Shown: positions 1 through 9,825, numbered from the stretch's first letter. The stretch: DNA of 64,000 bases from Limnobacter humi (GCF_024518835.1 NZ_JANIGO010000004.1:248001-312000), one strand, 5' to 3'. The notes: generated from the sequence alone by a model not told the origin. Numbers and translations: made by a program.

Positions 1-602
1 ACGGCGGTGCCGGTTTGGGTTTGTCAATTTGCAAAAGCCTCACTGAATTGATGGGCGGGGAAATGGGGGTGGAGAGCACGCCCGGGGAAGGCACCCTTTT
101 CTTCTTCACCGTGCCGTGTACCACACCCGACTTTCAGCGGCATGCACTGTTGCCTGAACTACTGCAGCACAAACCCATGACGACAGGCCAGGCCGCAGAA
201 CCCGCCACCACCGCGGACGGCCCGCTGCAAGTCAAACAGGTTTTGGTGGTGGATGATCACAAATTGAACCGCATGGTGGCCTCGGAAATGCTGAAAAAAT
301 GGGGTGCGGTGGTGGACCTGGCCGAAAACGGCTTGCAAGCTGTGGACGCCTGCGCCCACAAAACCTACGACTTTGTGCTGATGGATTTGCAAATGCCGGA
401 AATGGACGGCTTTGCAGCCACGCATGCCATTCGACAGGCCATGGGCGACAGGGCTCCCCGCATTGTTGCGGTGACCGCGTCCGCCAGTGAAAAAGACCGC
501 ATTGAAATTCTTCGGGCGGGCATGTGCGAGCATGTGATCAAGCCCTTCAAAAAAGAAACGCTGATTCGCATCCTGATGGAAGCGGACACAGCATCCGAAT
601 AA
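1..602 (+). CDS. Hybrid sensor histidine kinase, C-terminal part (cut by left edge)
   Basis: The reading frame is open from base 3 and enters in the G2 box of a HATPase_c domain (GGAGLGLSI), followed by the last strands of the ATPase fold ([18 protein letters not shown]). A linker of about 40 residues leads to a receiver domain: [11 protein letters not shown] carries the acidic pocket, the Asp in [12 protein letters not shown] is the phosphoacceptor, and VAVTAS and VIKPFKK supply the conserved Thr and Lys. It is therefore a kinase with an attached receiver. The sensor part, HisKA and most of the ATPase lie outside the window. It ends 105 bases before a chemoreceptor on the same strand. The signal it senses cannot be told from this piece. 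Confidence 0.9.
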   Translation, partial: GGAGLGLSICKSLTELMGGEMGVESTPGEGTLFFFTVPCTTPDFQRHALLPELLQHKPMTTGQAAEPATTADGPLQVKQVLVVDDHKLNRMVASEMLKKWGAVVDLAENGLQAVDACAHKTYDFVLMDLQMPEMDGFAATHAIRQAMGDRAPRIVAVTASASEKDRIEILRAGMCEHVIKPFKKETLIRILMEADTASE

Positions 603-707
603 TGCCCCCCAAAGCGGGTGGGTCACCCTTTTAATCCATGACAAAGCCGATGGGCAAACAGACAATCGGGCTGTTGTCATCAAAAAATCCACACAGGTGA
701 ACCTTCC

Positions 708-2339
708 ATGAAAACCTTGAAAGCCAAACTGGCCCTCAGCTTTGCGGCCCTGATTGTTCTGTCGGCCATCACGGGAGTCGTCGGACTGATCAGTGCCCGC
801 AATATCCAAACCAATTCCGCCATGAATGTGCACACCTATGAGGTGATTAACACTGTCTCCGGTTTGCGGGAAAGCATCATCAACATTGAGACTGGGCAAC
901 GCGGGTTCTTGCTGCGGGGTTATGAGGACTACCTCAAGCCTTACCAGGACGGACAGGCTTCGGTAACGGAAAACCTCTCACAAGGCATGAAACTGACCGC
1001 CGATAACCCAGCCCAGGTTGAGCGATTCAAACAATTTCAGGAGATTTACACCGGTTGGCTGGAGCGCGTGATCAATCACCTCATTGACACTCGGCGCCAA
1101 TTGAATCAACAGAAGGTCAGCCAGGCTGATTATGACGAGGATATTCGAAGCGTCAGCTCCAAACCCCACATGGACAAGATGCGAGAAATTCTGGGTGCCA
1201 TTGAAGGCGAAGAACAGCGGCTGCTGACGTTGCGACAGAAGGCGAGCGAGGACGCCTATCAGTCTTCCATCGTGAGTGTGGGTGTGGCCATGGGCCTGGC
1301 TGTGCTGCTGGGCCTGAGCAGCTACCTGTTGTTTGCCAAACTGTTGCAGCGAAAACTCAGCACGGCCAATGCCCACATTCAGGCCTTGGCTGAAGGCAAT
1401 TTGAGCCAACGCATTGTGGCTGGACAGGACGATGAAATTGACGCCATTTTGCAGGCCCTGCACGCCGCCCAATTAAACCTGAACCGGCTCATGAATGGCT
1501 TGCGGGTATCGGCCCATGCACTGGGCAGCAGCGCCGAGCAAGTGGAACAGTCGTCTGGTAGCATGGCGCAGGCCAGCAATCAGCAGGCAGAGGCCACCTC
1601 ATCCATGGCTGCGGCGGTGGAAGAATTGACCGTCAGCATCACCCAAATCACCGACAACTCGGAAGATGCAGCTCAAACAGCCCTGCAGGCCAAAGCAGCT
1701 GCTGATGAGGGCCAGCTGAAACTGGGCAAAGTGGTGGATGGCATTGCACAGATTGCCAAGGCGGTGGAGAACAGTGCCACTGCCGTGAAGTCGCTGGAGC
1801 ACCAGTCCCAGTCGATTTCCGAAATTATTTCAACCATTACCGAAATTGCCGAGAAAACCAACCTGCTGGCTTTGAATGCAGCCATTGAAGCAGCACGGGC
1901 TGGTGAACAAGGCCGAGGCTTTGCGGTGGTGGCCGATGAAGTTCGAAAACTGGCCGAGCAAACCAAGGGTTCGACTGACCGGATTTCGGGCATGGTGTTT
2001 GAAATCCAGCGCATTACCGGTCAGGCAGTACAGTCCATGGGCTCATCGGTTGAGCTTGTTCAAGACGGCATTGCACAGGCCGACCTGGTGACCACCACCA
2101 TCGATGACATCAAACGCAAGGCAGACCGGGTCAGTGAAGCCATCCGGGCCATTTCAGTGTCCATGAAAGAGCAGTCCAATGTGAGTGTGGACATTAGCCG
2201 CAATGTGGAACGGGTGGCCCAAATGACCGAAGAAAACACGGCGTCGGCCACACAAAACAAAGCGGTGTCTGCGCATTTGCTGCAGTTGTCCAATGACCTG
2301 ATGCAATCGGTTGCCTCATTCAAGACCCAATCCGCCTGA
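708..2339 (+). CDS. Methyl-accepting chemotaxis protein with CHASE3 sensor domain
   Basis: 543 aa chemoreceptor of the inner membrane. A first transmembrane helix (about residues 7-28) is followed by a periplasmic CHASE3-type helical domain, recognisable by the [15 protein letters not shown] motif. A second membrane helix (about 190-212) leads into a HAMP linker and a long cytoplasmic helical hairpin. The tip (about 382-418, [19 protein letters not shown] then [17 protein letters not shown]) is the invariant CheA/CheW contact region. The C-terminus ends SFKTQSA, with no NWETF-type pentapeptide, so CheR/CheB would reach it without a tether. ATG start after a weak purine-rich site. Its ligand is unknown. 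The cheR-cheD-cheB genes at 42-44.6 kb are the likely adaptation enzymes. Confidence 0.93.
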   Translation: MKTLKAKLALSFAALIVLSAITGVVGLISARNIQTNSAMNVHTYEVINTVSGLRESIINIETGQRGFLLRGYEDYLKPYQDGQASVTENLSQGMKLTADNPAQVERFKQFQEIYTGWLERVINHLIDTRRQLNQQKVSQADYDEDIRSVSSKPHMDKMREILGAIEGEEQRLLTLRQKASEDAYQSSIVSVGVAMGLAVLLGLSSYLLFAKLLQRKLSTANAHIQALAEGNLSQRIVAGQDDEIDAILQALHAAQLNLNRLMNGLRVSAHALGSSAEQVEQSSGSMAQASNQQAEATSSMAAAVEELTVSITQITDNSEDAAQTALQAKAAADEGQLKLGKVVDGIAQIAKAVENSATAVKSLEHQSQSISEIISTITEIAEKTNLLALNAAIEAARAGEQGRGFAVVADEVRKLAEQTKGSTDRISGMVFEIQRITGQAVQSMGSSVELVQDGIAQADLVTTTIDDIKRKADRVSEAIRAISVSMKEQSNVSVDISRNVERVAQMTEENTASATQNKAVSAHLLQLSNDLMQSVASFKTQSA

Positions 2340-2431
2340 ACAGGGCTTGGCAACTTTCCGGTGATCTTGGGGTCTAGCGGGAGGATGTGGTACAACACAT
2401 TCATCCCCAAAACCCCGACTCACTGGAAACA

Positions 2432-4102
2432 ATGCCCCACGACGTCCCCCTGATTGCTGCACTGGCCTTCGGTTTTGGCCTGGCCCTGGTTTTTGGCTAC
2501 CTGGCTGAACGGCTGAAGGCGCCCGCGCTGCTGGGCTACCTGATTGCCGGCTTTTTAATTGGCCCTGCCACACCGGGTTTTGTGGCCGACGCGCAACTCA
2601 CCAACCAGTTGGCTGAAATCGGCGTCATGCTGCTGATGTTTGGTGTGGGCATGCATTTTTCCCTCAGAGACTTGATGGCCGTCAAAAACATCGCCGTTCC
2701 CGGCGCTGTGGTTCAGATGGCAGTGGCCACTGGCATGGGGATGTTGGTGGCGCACACCTGGGGCTGGCCGGTGGGAAAGGCGCTGGTGTTTGGCTTGGCC
2801 CTGTCGGTGGCCAGCACGGTGGTGCTCCTGAAAGCCCTGGAAAGCCGCAACATGCTCAATTCCGTCAATGGGCAAATTGCGGTGGGATGGCTGGTGGTGG
2901 AAGACCTCGCCATGGTGTTGGTGCTGGTGCTGCTGCCACCGCTGGCTGGTGTTCTGAAAGGTGGGGTGTTGGGATCGGCCAGCAGCATCGCACTGGAACT
3001 TGGTGTGACGCTACTGAAAGTGACCGGTTTCGTGGCCTTGATGTTGGTGGTGGGCAAACGGGTGGTGCCCAAAGTACTTTGGAAAATCGCCCAGACAGGT
3101 TCCCGTGAGCTGTTTACGCTGTCTGTGGTTGCCTTGGCGGTGAGCTTGGCCTTTTTGGCTGCCAAACTCTTTGGGGTGTCGTTTGCGCTGGGCGCCTTCT
3201 TTGCTGGCATGGTGATGCGGGAAAGCGAACTGAGCCACCGGGCGGCTGAAGAATCACTGCCCCTGCGGGATGCATTTGCCGTGCTGTTTTTTGTGTCGGT
3301 GGGCATGCTGTTCCAACCCCAGGTGGTGGTGGACGCGCCGCTGCGGGTGCTGGCGGTGGTGGGCATTATTGTGCTGGGCAAATCCCTGGCTGCCGCGCTA
3401 CTGGTGCTGCTGTTCAAATACCCTTTGAAAAGCGCACTCGTGATTGCGGCCAGCCTTGCACAGATTGGTGAATTCTCATTCATTCTGGTGAGTTTGGGGC
3501 TGTACCTGGGTTTGGTCGATCAGGCGGTGCAAAGCCTGGTGGTGGCCGGTGCCATTTTGTCGATTGGACTGAATCCCCTGGTGTTTTCCGTGTTGTCACC
3601 CTTGCACGCATTGCTGCTGCGTCGGTTTGCCGTGTTTCGACGCCTGAACGCCCGCGGACACGACACCGAGGCATTGCCGACCCAAACCGATGAACGGTTT
3701 CTGGGGCAGCATGTGGTGGTCATCGGTTACACCGCCCTGGGGCGGCAGGTCATCCGGTTGTTGGAGCAACAAGGTTGTGCGGTGGTGACTGTGGACACCA
3801 GTCGCGACCTGGTTCGAAAACTGCGGGATGCCGGCAAGGCGGCGGTGGCCGGCGAATTGGCAGACCCATCAACCCTGGTGCAAGCCCACATTGCCAAAGC
3901 CAACCACCTGGTGATTGCAACCGGCGACATGCCATCACTGGGACAAATCATTGAAAATGCCGTGTTGCTAAACCCTGCCATCCAGGTGCATGTACAGGCT
4001 TACTCCAGCGACGAAGCAGCAGCCTTGAGCCAGATGGGACCCGTCAATGCTTACCGGTCAGAGCAGGCCATTGCCGCCATGATCGGGCGCGCCATTTACT
4101 AG
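2432..4102 (+). CDS. ybaL: Cation:proton antiporter of the KefB/YbaL (CPA2) type with RCK domain
   Basis: About 556 aa. The N-terminal two thirds is a Na+/H+-exchanger fold with many hydrophobic helices (LLGYLIAGFLIGP, GVMLLMFGVGMHFSLRDLMAVK). The C-terminal part is a cytosolic TrkA-N/RCK nucleotide-binding domain (HVVVIGYTALGRQVIRLLE, then VVTVDTS). Members exchange K+ or Na+ for protons and are gated by nucleotide or redox ligands. The chosen ATG aligns with the start of E. coli YbaL (MPHDVPLI versus MHHATPLI). An upstream GTG at 2387 in the same frame sits only two bases from a GGAGG, too close to use. The stop overlaps by four bases the convergent pilin gene that ends at 4099. Confidence 0.9.
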   Translation: MPHDVPLIAALAFGFGLALVFGYLAERLKAPALLGYLIAGFLIGPATPGFVADAQLTNQLAEIGVMLLMFGVGMHFSLRDLMAVKNIAVPGAVVQMAVATGMGMLVAHTWGWPVGKALVFGLALSVASTVVLLKALESRNMLNSVNGQIAVGWLVVEDLAMVLVLVLLPPLAGVLKGGVLGSASSIALELGVTLLKVTGFVALMLVVGKRVVPKVLWKIAQTGSRELFTLSVVALAVSLAFLAAKLFGVSFALGAFFAGMVMRESELSHRAAEESLPLRDAFAVLFFVSVGMLFQPQVVVDAPLRVLAVVGIIVLGKSLAAALLVLLFKYPLKSALVIAASLAQIGEFSFILVSLGLYLGLVDQAVQSLVVAGAILSIGLNPLVFSVLSPLHALLLRRFAVFRRLNARGHDTEALPTQTDERFLGQHVVVIGYTALGRQVIRLLEQQGCAVVTVDTSRDLVRKLRDAGKAAVAGELADPSTLVQAHIAKANHLVIATGDMPSLGQIIENAVLLNPAIQVHVQAYSSDEAAALSQMGPVNAYRSEQAIAAMIGRAIY

Positions 4103-4527
4103 AGACACCGACGGGTTGAATCCGCGTTGGATGAATCCTGGCTGGTGGTACTTGTAATACCACCATCGACCACCATCCTGTACACCTGGCAGGTTTCGTC
4201 ATAGCCTGGGTTGCGGGCTGTCAGGGTCAGGCTGTATTGCCGAAAGGCGGTTACAGCGGGCACATCCAGCTGCAGATCAAAATAGTCGCTGTTGGAAGCC
4301 AAACCAGCAGACTGAAGGCTGGACAATGTGCCATACACGCCATACCGGTCCCGGTAACTGATTTGATTCATCGCCACCTGCCGAAGCAACGAACTGGCCT
4401 CCACCCGCATGCGGTGGCGGTTAAACACGTCAACACCGCTTAAAGCAATCGTGGCCACAACACCAACGATGGCCAGCGCGATCATCAGTTCCAGTATTGT
4501 AAATCCGTGGGTGTGTTTGACGTTCAT
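4099..4527 (-). CDS. Type IV pilin-like protein (PilE-type)
   Basis: 142 aa. The N-terminus has a short basic leader and a class III prepilin site (HTHG then FTILELMIALAIVGVVA) with the Glu at +5, followed by one hydrophobic helix; this is the pilin signature cut and methylated by PilD. The globular part contains a Cys pair near the C-terminus (DETCQVY and TRRCL), compatible with a D-loop disulphide. It is the last gene of a five-gene minus-strand set and overlaps the preceding gene by four bases (ATGA). It could be a minor pilin rather than the main subunit, since major pilins are usually encoded apart from such a cluster. Confidence 0.85.
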   Translation of the reverse strand: MNVKHTHGFTILELMIALAIVGVVATIALSGVDVFNRHRMRVEASSLLRQVAMNQISYRDRYGVYGTLSSLQSAGLASNSDYFDLQLDVPAVTAFRQYSLTLTARNPGYDETCQVYRMVVDGGITSTTSQDSSNADSTRRCL

Positions 4528-5063
4528 AGCGGTTTGTAAACACTGATGTACATGCTGTCGGTTTGACGGCCAGTGTTGTCTTGTTGGTTGAGCAGGCCTG
4601 CATTTTTCAGGGCATTCCAGGAATAATTCAAGGTGATGAACACCAAGCCTGGCGTTTGCGCCGATGAATTCAAGTCACAGCCGTCGAGCTTAAAATTGAG
4701 CGTGCTCGCATCCGAATTGAAATTTTTATTCCACAGGGTGAACACTGTGTCGGCCTGCTCGCCTGAACTGGCTTGCCGTTGCTGGGTGACCATGGCCTGG
4801 CAGAAGGTTTGAAGGTTGTTGGCCCAGACATCCGGCGCGGTATCACGTGCAATGTTGAGGTCTCCCGCATATTGGTAAAGGATGTAGGAGTATTCCTTCA
4901 CCGCCTGGCCAATTTTGTCTCGGCCTGCCACACTTTGGTCCAATGTGCTCAGCGAGAGCGAGGCCGATGTGGCGGCATACACCACCATCACAATCAAGGC
5001 ACTGGACAGAATACTTTCCAGCAAGGCCAGACCTTTTGAATAACGCACGCGGTACAGTCCCAT
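4524..5063 (-). CDS. Pseudopilin/minor pilin with PilV-like N-terminus
   Basis: 179 aa. The leader ends in YSKG and is followed by LALLESILSSALIVMVVYA, a type III signal with Glu at +5 and a single transmembrane helix, so it should be processed by prepilin peptidase and inserted in a pilus or pseudopilus. The globular domain (residues about 35-179) is not recognised; it holds two Cys (QTFCQAM and DGCDLN) that could pair. It sits between the 868-aa pseudopilin gene and the pilE-type gene, with an 11-base gap upstream and a 4-base overlap downstream, which argues for translation from one mRNA. Assignment to PilV, PilW or GspI/J is not secure. Confidence 0.75.
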   Translation of the reverse strand: MGLYRVRYSKGLALLESILSSALIVMVVYAATSASLSLSTLDQSVAGRDKIGQAVKEYSYILYQYAGDLNIARDTAPDVWANNLQTFCQAMVTQQRQASSGEQADTVFTLWNKNFNSDASTLNFKLDGCDLNSSAQTPGLVFITLNYSWNALKNAGLLNQQDNTGRQTDSMYISVYKPL

Positions 5064-5074
5064 GCCGGCTTACC

Positions 5075-7681
5075 TCAACGATCAAAAAACTGTTGCTTGA
5101 TTAACACTTTGGCTTTGGCACCGGCCGACTGCCGCAACACCTCACAGGTGACCGGTGGCGTGTCGCACACCTGAACAGCGGTGGTGGACGATCCACCAGT
5201 TCGACTGGTTGAAATGCAGTCACTGACTTTTCCGGATGCACCACTGAACAGGTAGAAGTCGCCACTCATTTTGTAAGGGCCGGATTCGCGCTGACCATTC
5301 ACGAATGCATCAGATCCCGGTGTTAGGTCCGATGAACATTTTTTGTACCGCGGTATGCCCCACCAGCGGCGAGGCGCCAAAGCCAGCCCCCGATTTTTCA
5401 AAATCAAGTTGCCAGTGACCACCAGGTTGGCATTGAGCGACACATCCTCGGCGATCAGGTTGCCCAACACGATGATGAGCTGTGCAGCGGGGTATCGAAG
5501 GTATTTCCAGTACACCCCATCGGTTCCACGCGCATCAATCACCACCACGGCATTGTCCAGCATGCTTTGAGCGCCGCTGTAGGGCGACATGCACGGCCGC
5601 TTGTTGTCTGAAAAACACCCTGCAGTGCCCCGTGTACTGCGCGGGTTGTTCCAATAATCCCGCACCCAGTGTGTGCTGGTGGTCAAATAGGATTGATGGT
5701 TCAAGGCAGTCGGCCGTGTAACCAGCAAATCGTAGGTTTTTTGCCGCAGATAGTCCGGGTTCATCAAAGCCGCCGTGTATTTCTGCTGGTAGCCGTTGGG
5801 GCCGGCGATGAACGTATTCCAACCCTGACTCAATTGATTCATCTGGTTGTTATAGTTGTTGGTGTTGTCGCGGATTGCGATGTCCAGTTGATCGTTCAGG
5901 TTTTGCAACTGTTTGTTGTAGGTTTTTGATTTTGGATCCAAGGCTGCTTTGTCAGCCTCGAATTGCTGGTTCAATCGTGTCTGTGTATTGACCAGGTCCC
6001 GCCCCAGGCGGGCCTCTCCATCGTTGTACGACTGAAGACGGTTCTGGAAATCGTTGAAGGCCCCGCGGTCGACCAGCGATACTGGATCAATGCATCCGCC
6101 ATTGAGGCTTCTGAAATTGGGGCTCTGACCGTAGAGATCATCGCAATATTGACGGTTGTCAAGGCCGGGAACCCCGTCGTAATAACCACTGCCGTTGTCG
6201 TGTACCACATTGTTGAGCGTGACTATGCCGCCCGACTGATCGGTGTAGGTCAGTGTGCTCTTTGATCGTTGTCGCACATCCACCAGGTAATACACCACAC
6301 CCACTTTTTTCCAGTCGTTTTCGTCATTGCTGACCGAGCCGCTTTTGAAAATTCCTTGCGCATTCTTTTGAGCATTCTCAATGGGCAACATGCTGTTGAG
6401 GTCGATCCGCACACCGTCTCTGCTAACGGTTTTTACATCCGAATAATTCAAGGCCAGGAAATGCTTCAATACCGCATCGGAGGAGCGCAAATTTTGTAAA
6501 AACGGATTGCCGTTCAAACTGGGCAAATTCTTCGCCAGCAGAGTTTGTGTGGGACGTATACGAGCACCATCCAGCAAATCCGGATTCTCGTCGGCATAGG
6601 CGACATTCACATTCACCGGGCCGGCGCTGCTGTCAGACAGCTTGCCATTGGATGACAGATTGGTGCCATAGACATTCAATTCAATGTCGCGCGTCTCGGG
6701 CACATTGAGCCGATAGGGGTTACTGGCAGGTGCCCGCGGAATGACGGAACCACCGATCTCCATGGGCTGAAAGTACGGCATGGGAGGCATGTTTTTGGCG
6801 CCCATGTAGAGCGCATTTTCCGAAAAGGAAATACCGATTCGGGTCTTGAAACCTTCCACAAGCATTTTCGAAGAATCGGTGCCATTGATGACATCGCCCA
6901 GCACGGTCAAGGGTGCTTTCCACATGGCCCGTTCGTCGCGGATGCGGTTCGGATTGGCACTGACTTTTCCGGAATAGGCGTCCCCGGTTAGAAATCCTCC
7001 CACGCTGCGCAGGTTCAATGGCTTGAACTCATAAGCGTCATTCTGACCACATTGCTTGAAATTGATTCGGTCATCTGACGAGCTGACGGTGGTCTCCACG
7101 GTTTTGCAAATGGGTTGGCCGGTGGTGCATTGGGTGGTATCCACCGCGGCGGGGTTGGGCGTCAGGCTGCCCCGCATTTCGCGCAGCGCACACAACGGGT
7201 CAGCACTGCCTGTGCAGTTGTACGTGCCAGTAATCCTGAAATACAGTTTCCAGCTTTCAGGGGTGGGCTGCTCGCAGGGGTTGGTCGCATCGCCCAATGC
7301 TGCGTAAATCTGGATGCCATCCAATGTGCGGGTATTTTGTACCACGGCACGAAAACTGATCGGCTGTAAATTGCCGGGTGGGGGGTTACTGCCGCCACAC
7401 ACACCTGCATTGGTGTTGGGGAACTGCTGTTGTACCGCGCTAAGTCGCCCTTGGTCCAGGGTATTGAAAAAGGCGACCAGTTGGTTCAACCCCTCCTGTG
7501 CATTGAGCTGCGCCTTTGCTGTTGCATAATTGTTTTCACTGATGTTTTGGTGCAAAAACAAATTCGAACTGCGGCTCAATGCAATCACGGACAACAGGCC
7601 TGCCACAGAGGCGGCCACCAACATGGCTGCCATGCCCAACTGACGAATGCGTGACCGCTGTCCTGAATTTTCAAAGCCCAT
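5075..7681 (-). CDS. Very large PilX/GspK-like pseudopilin (868 aa), function unknown
   Basis: The N-terminus (RIRQLG then MAAMLVAASVAGLLSVIAL) is a prepilin-like leader and hydrophobic helix followed by a stretch like PilX proteins (NNYATAKAQLNAQEGLNQL). Position +5 after the Gly is not Glu; GspK, the tip subunit of type II secretion pseudopili, also lacks it. The rest is about 820 residues with no recognised domain: Cys pairs, a charged Gln/Asn-rich region near residues 560-640 that looks coiled coil, then a beta-rich C-terminal part (LIAEDVSLNANLVVTGNLIL). PilX proteins are about 200 aa and GspK about 330, so this is several times larger. The ATG at 7681 was chosen because it starts right at the leader, 17 bases after the previous stop; an in-frame upstream start at 7729 would overlap that gene. 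Confidence 0.7.
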   Translation of the reverse strand: MGFENSGQRSRIRQLGMAAMLVAASVAGLLSVIALSRSSNLFLHQNISENNYATAKAQLNAQEGLNQLVAFFNTLDQGRLSAVQQQFPNTNAGVCGGSNPPPGNLQPISFRAVVQNTRTLDGIQIYAALGDATNPCEQPTPESWKLYFRITGTYNCTGSADPLCALREMRGSLTPNPAAVDTTQCTTGQPICKTVETTVSSSDDRINFKQCGQNDAYEFKPLNLRSVGGFLTGDAYSGKVSANPNRIRDERAMWKAPLTVLGDVINGTDSSKMLVEGFKTRIGISFSENALYMGAKNMPPMPYFQPMEIGGSVIPRAPASNPYRLNVPETRDIELNVYGTNLSSNGKLSDSSAGPVNVNVAYADENPDLLDGARIRPTQTLLAKNLPSLNGNPFLQNLRSSDAVLKHFLALNYSDVKTVSRDGVRIDLNSMLPIENAQKNAQGIFKSGSVSNDENDWKKVGVVYYLVDVRQRSKSTLTYTDQSGGIVTLNNVVHDNGSGYYDGVPGLDNRQYCDDLYGQSPNFRSLNGGCIDPVSLVDRGAFNDFQNRLQSYNDGEARLGRDLVNTQTRLNQQFEADKAALDPKSKTYNKQLQNLNDQLDIAIRDNTNNYNNQMNQLSQGWNTFIAGPNGYQQKYTAALMNPDYLRQKTYDLLVTRPTALNHQSYLTTSTHWVRDYWNNPRSTRGTAGCFSDNKRPCMSPYSGAQSMLDNAVVVIDARGTDGVYWKYLRYPAAQLIIVLGNLIAEDVSLNANLVVTGNLILKNRGLALAPRRWWGIPRYKKCSSDLTPGSDAFVNGQRESGPYKMSGDFYLFSGASGKVSDCISTSRTGGSSTTAVQVCDTPPVTCEVLRQSAGAKAKVLIKQQFFDR

Positions 7682-7698
7682 GATTACAAACCTGCCTG

Positions 7699-8553
7699 TC
7701 AGTCGTTGGTGCTCGCATCGTTGATGCAAGGTCGATTGGTCAACGGGATGATCGACACGTCGGAAAAGGACGCTTCCCGATCGGTGCTGCTGTTTTGAAC
7801 ATCAAACTTGTAATAAAGCGCGATGGCGTTCAGACCATTGACGCCCGGGGAACATTTGGTGGACGGATCCGAACCAATCTGGTTCACGGGCAAGACGCAA
7901 CCTTGGGGCGGGCCGTGCTGTATGAAGCTGCTCATCCCAGCGTTGTCTACACCACAGGCGCTAAATGAATTCAGCCCATAGACCTCCGTGTTGTTCATCA
8001 AAATCCATTTGCCCTGTGCGATGCCAGTCGGTGCCGTGTTAAACGGGGTGGTGCACACCGTGGCCAGGGTGGTTTCAATCAACTCGGTTTCGTTCCATGG
8101 CACCTCGGCATAAAAGTATTCCAGGCGGTTGCCATAGCCCCGATACACGGCAATCCGGATCACGGATCGGTCATTGCTCACCAGTTGTCCCGAGGCGGCC
8201 GAGGCCACGCACTCTTTGTGAACCAGGCCTTGCGCGTTGAAATTCGGCGAACTCAACGGTGTGCATTCGGACGGATTGCTGGCGTTGCTACCGTACTGGC
8301 ACACGTAAATGGAGTAACGGCTGGTGGTTTGAATATCGCCGCTGCCAGCGGCTGAAATATCACCCCGAAGGTTTTCCTTCAGGGACAACAATGTTCTCAA
8401 ATTGTTGGAGATTCGGAGCTCGTTGGCACGCTGAACCAAACCCGGAATGGAGTCGGCCACGGCGAGCAAGCCAATGGAAATCAAGGCCAGTGACAAGGAA
8501 ATTTCAATGAGGGTGAGGCCCCATTGAAAGGGTTTGCGCAGAATATGTTTCAT
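7699..8553 (-). CDS. Pseudopilin with PilV/PilW-like N-terminus
   Basis: 284 aa. The leader (KPFQWG) is followed by LTLIEISLSLALISIGLLA with Glu at +5, a standard type III signal, then a pilin helix (NELRISNNLRTLLSLKENL). The globular domain is about 240 residues with several Cys; no named family was recognised beyond minor pilins. The ATG at 8553 forms an ATGA overlap with the stop of the upstream fimT-like gene, which decides the start; the open frame runs a further 131 codons upstream inside that gene without a pilin signal. By position it matches the second gene of minor-pilin operons (pilV) or gspI. Confidence 0.78.
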   Translation of the reverse strand: MKHILRKPFQWGLTLIEISLSLALISIGLLAVADSIPGLVQRANELRISNNLRTLLSLKENLRGDISAAGSGDIQTTSRYSIYVCQYGSNASNPSECTPLSSPNFNAQGLVHKECVASAASGQLVSNDRSVIRIAVYRGYGNRLEYFYAEVPWNETELIETTLATVCTTPFNTAPTGIAQGKWILMNNTEVYGLNSFSACGVDNAGMSSFIQHGPPQGCVLPVNQIGSDPSTKCSPGVNGLNAIALYYKFDVQNSSTDREASFSDVSIIPLTNRPCINDASTND

Positions 8554-9152
8554 GAGTTTGTCATGATGCTGACCATGCCTGAACGCTCCACTCGCAAGGT
8601 CCAAACACCGGGTATCGTGGCACCGGGCGAATACAGGTAAAGGTAGGTGTTGGCCATTTGTTGCGAGATGATTTGTTGTTGCCCATCCATCAAAAACCCA
8701 CTGCCACCGAGAAACAACAAATTGGTGGCTGCTGTGGTGGGACACTGACCGTTGGCAGTGACAGTCTGGCTGGGCAGTACAAACGACAGGTCCGAAAACT
8801 CGGTTTGTTGCACGGTGTAATCGTTGGTGTTTTGACTGGGATTGGGCTCGGTGCAGGCCAGGTCGTAATCCCGGCGGGATGGTCTGAACATGGCTGCTTT
8901 CAGCACGCAGCGCTGCTTTTCTCCCACATTCACCGTGCTGTTCCACATCCGAACACAGGTGTTGCTGGTGGACTTGACCGCCAGGGTTCTCGCACTTTCC
9001 AGCAAATCAGCCACGCCGGTTACCTGAAAAGCCAGTGAGGCCTGCCCGTTGCCGCGCTGGGTCAGCATGGGCAACGCAGCAGCGCTGATGACCGCGATGA
9101 CGGCAATCGCGATGGTCAGTTCAATGATTGAGAATCCAAGATTTCTTGCCAT
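8550..9152 (-). CDS. GspH/FimT-type pseudopilin, first gene of the minor-pilin operon
   Basis: 200 aa. MARNLG is followed by FSIIELTIAIAVIAVISAAAL, a prepilin signal with Glu at +5. The globular part has the size and layout of GspH/FimT/FimU proteins (LLESARTLAVKSTSN, and a C-terminal WTLRVERSGMVSI strand of the kind that closes these domains). Such proteins prime assembly of type IV pili or type II secretion pseudopili. It is the promoter-proximal gene of the five-gene set that ends at 4099. The 266 bases upstream, up to the IS remnant, hold no other gene and should contain the operon promoter. Confidence 0.83.
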   Translation of the reverse strand: MARNLGFSIIELTIAIAVIAVISAAALPMLTQRGNGQASLAFQVTGVADLLESARTLAVKSTSNTCVRMWNSTVNVGEKQRCVLKAAMFRPSRRDYDLACTEPNPSQNTNDYTVQQTEFSDLSFVLPSQTVTANGQCPTTAATNLLFLGGSGFLMDGQQQIISQQMANTYLYLYSPGATIPGVWTLRVERSGMVSIMTNS

Positions 9153-9418
9153 GCTGGTTCACCGGTGTTTTGATGAACAATAGGTGAATCGGCACGCGGT
9201 CCCTATCCCCTCTCTGGGGGCCGTGAATGGTTAGCTCGTGCGATGGTGGGCTTGTGAAGTTGTTGGGCACAGACAAGGGCATTACTAAGCAAATGACCCA
9301 AAAAAATATTTTAGACGGCTTGACAGGCCGTTTCGTATAAAACAACAGGCTAGTCGGTTCTTAGACGGAGTTTAACCTTTCTAAGATACCGACTATGCCC
9401 AGACCTAAAAAAGTTAAT

Positions 9419-9567
9419 TGAACCGCCCCGGATTTTGAGGAGGCTCCGTTATTTGAGACAATGGAGTCATCATGAACAAGACACGAACCAAATTTACCGC
9501 CGAAGTGCGCGAGCGAGCTGTTCGCATGACGCAGGAAGCCCGCAAGGATTGGCTGTCTGCATTTTGA
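9419..9567 (+). pseudogene. IS3-family insertion sequence remnant (left end plus start of orfA)
   Basis: TGAACCGCCCCGG at 9419-9431 has the 5'-TG and G/C-rich form of an IS3-family terminal repeat. About 40 bases on, an ATG at 9472 begins MNKTRTKFTAEVRERAVRMT, the standard start of IS3 orfA (helix-turn-helix transposase subunit). The frame stops after about 31 codons at 9565-9567 where the normal protein continues for about 100 residues, and no orfB follows. It is a dead remnant, marking the left side of the accessory islet between the pilin operon and aceA. The precise right limit of IS-derived sequence is unclear. Confidence 0.72.
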
Positions 9568-9825
9568 GCGCAGCCATCCACTTGTATTGCCCGGTAAATA
9601 GCAGAGTTGACATCGATGCAAAAAAAATTGTAACGGATTGATAAATGCAATTCACTTTGATTAAACGCTCTACAGATTTCAATCATCGTTGAGCAATCGT
9701 ACTTGGGGTGTTTTGCAACAAGACAATAAGGAGCCTCTCCAGAGTAAGTGCTCGGCACACCAAACGAATCCGTCAGAGGTACTTGGAAGTATTACTGACA
9801 AATATAATCAGTTTACTGAGGAATC

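Noticed and set aside
9315-9331. ACGGC/GCCGT hairpin upstream of the pilin operon, with TTGACA nearby
   Set aside because: The stem is only five pairs, and TTGACA to TATAAA spacing is about 10 bases, too short for a sigma70 promoter.
9414-9758. 114-codon minus-strand frame over the IS remnant
   Set aside because: It runs through the transposase remnant in the opposite sense and shows no known domain.
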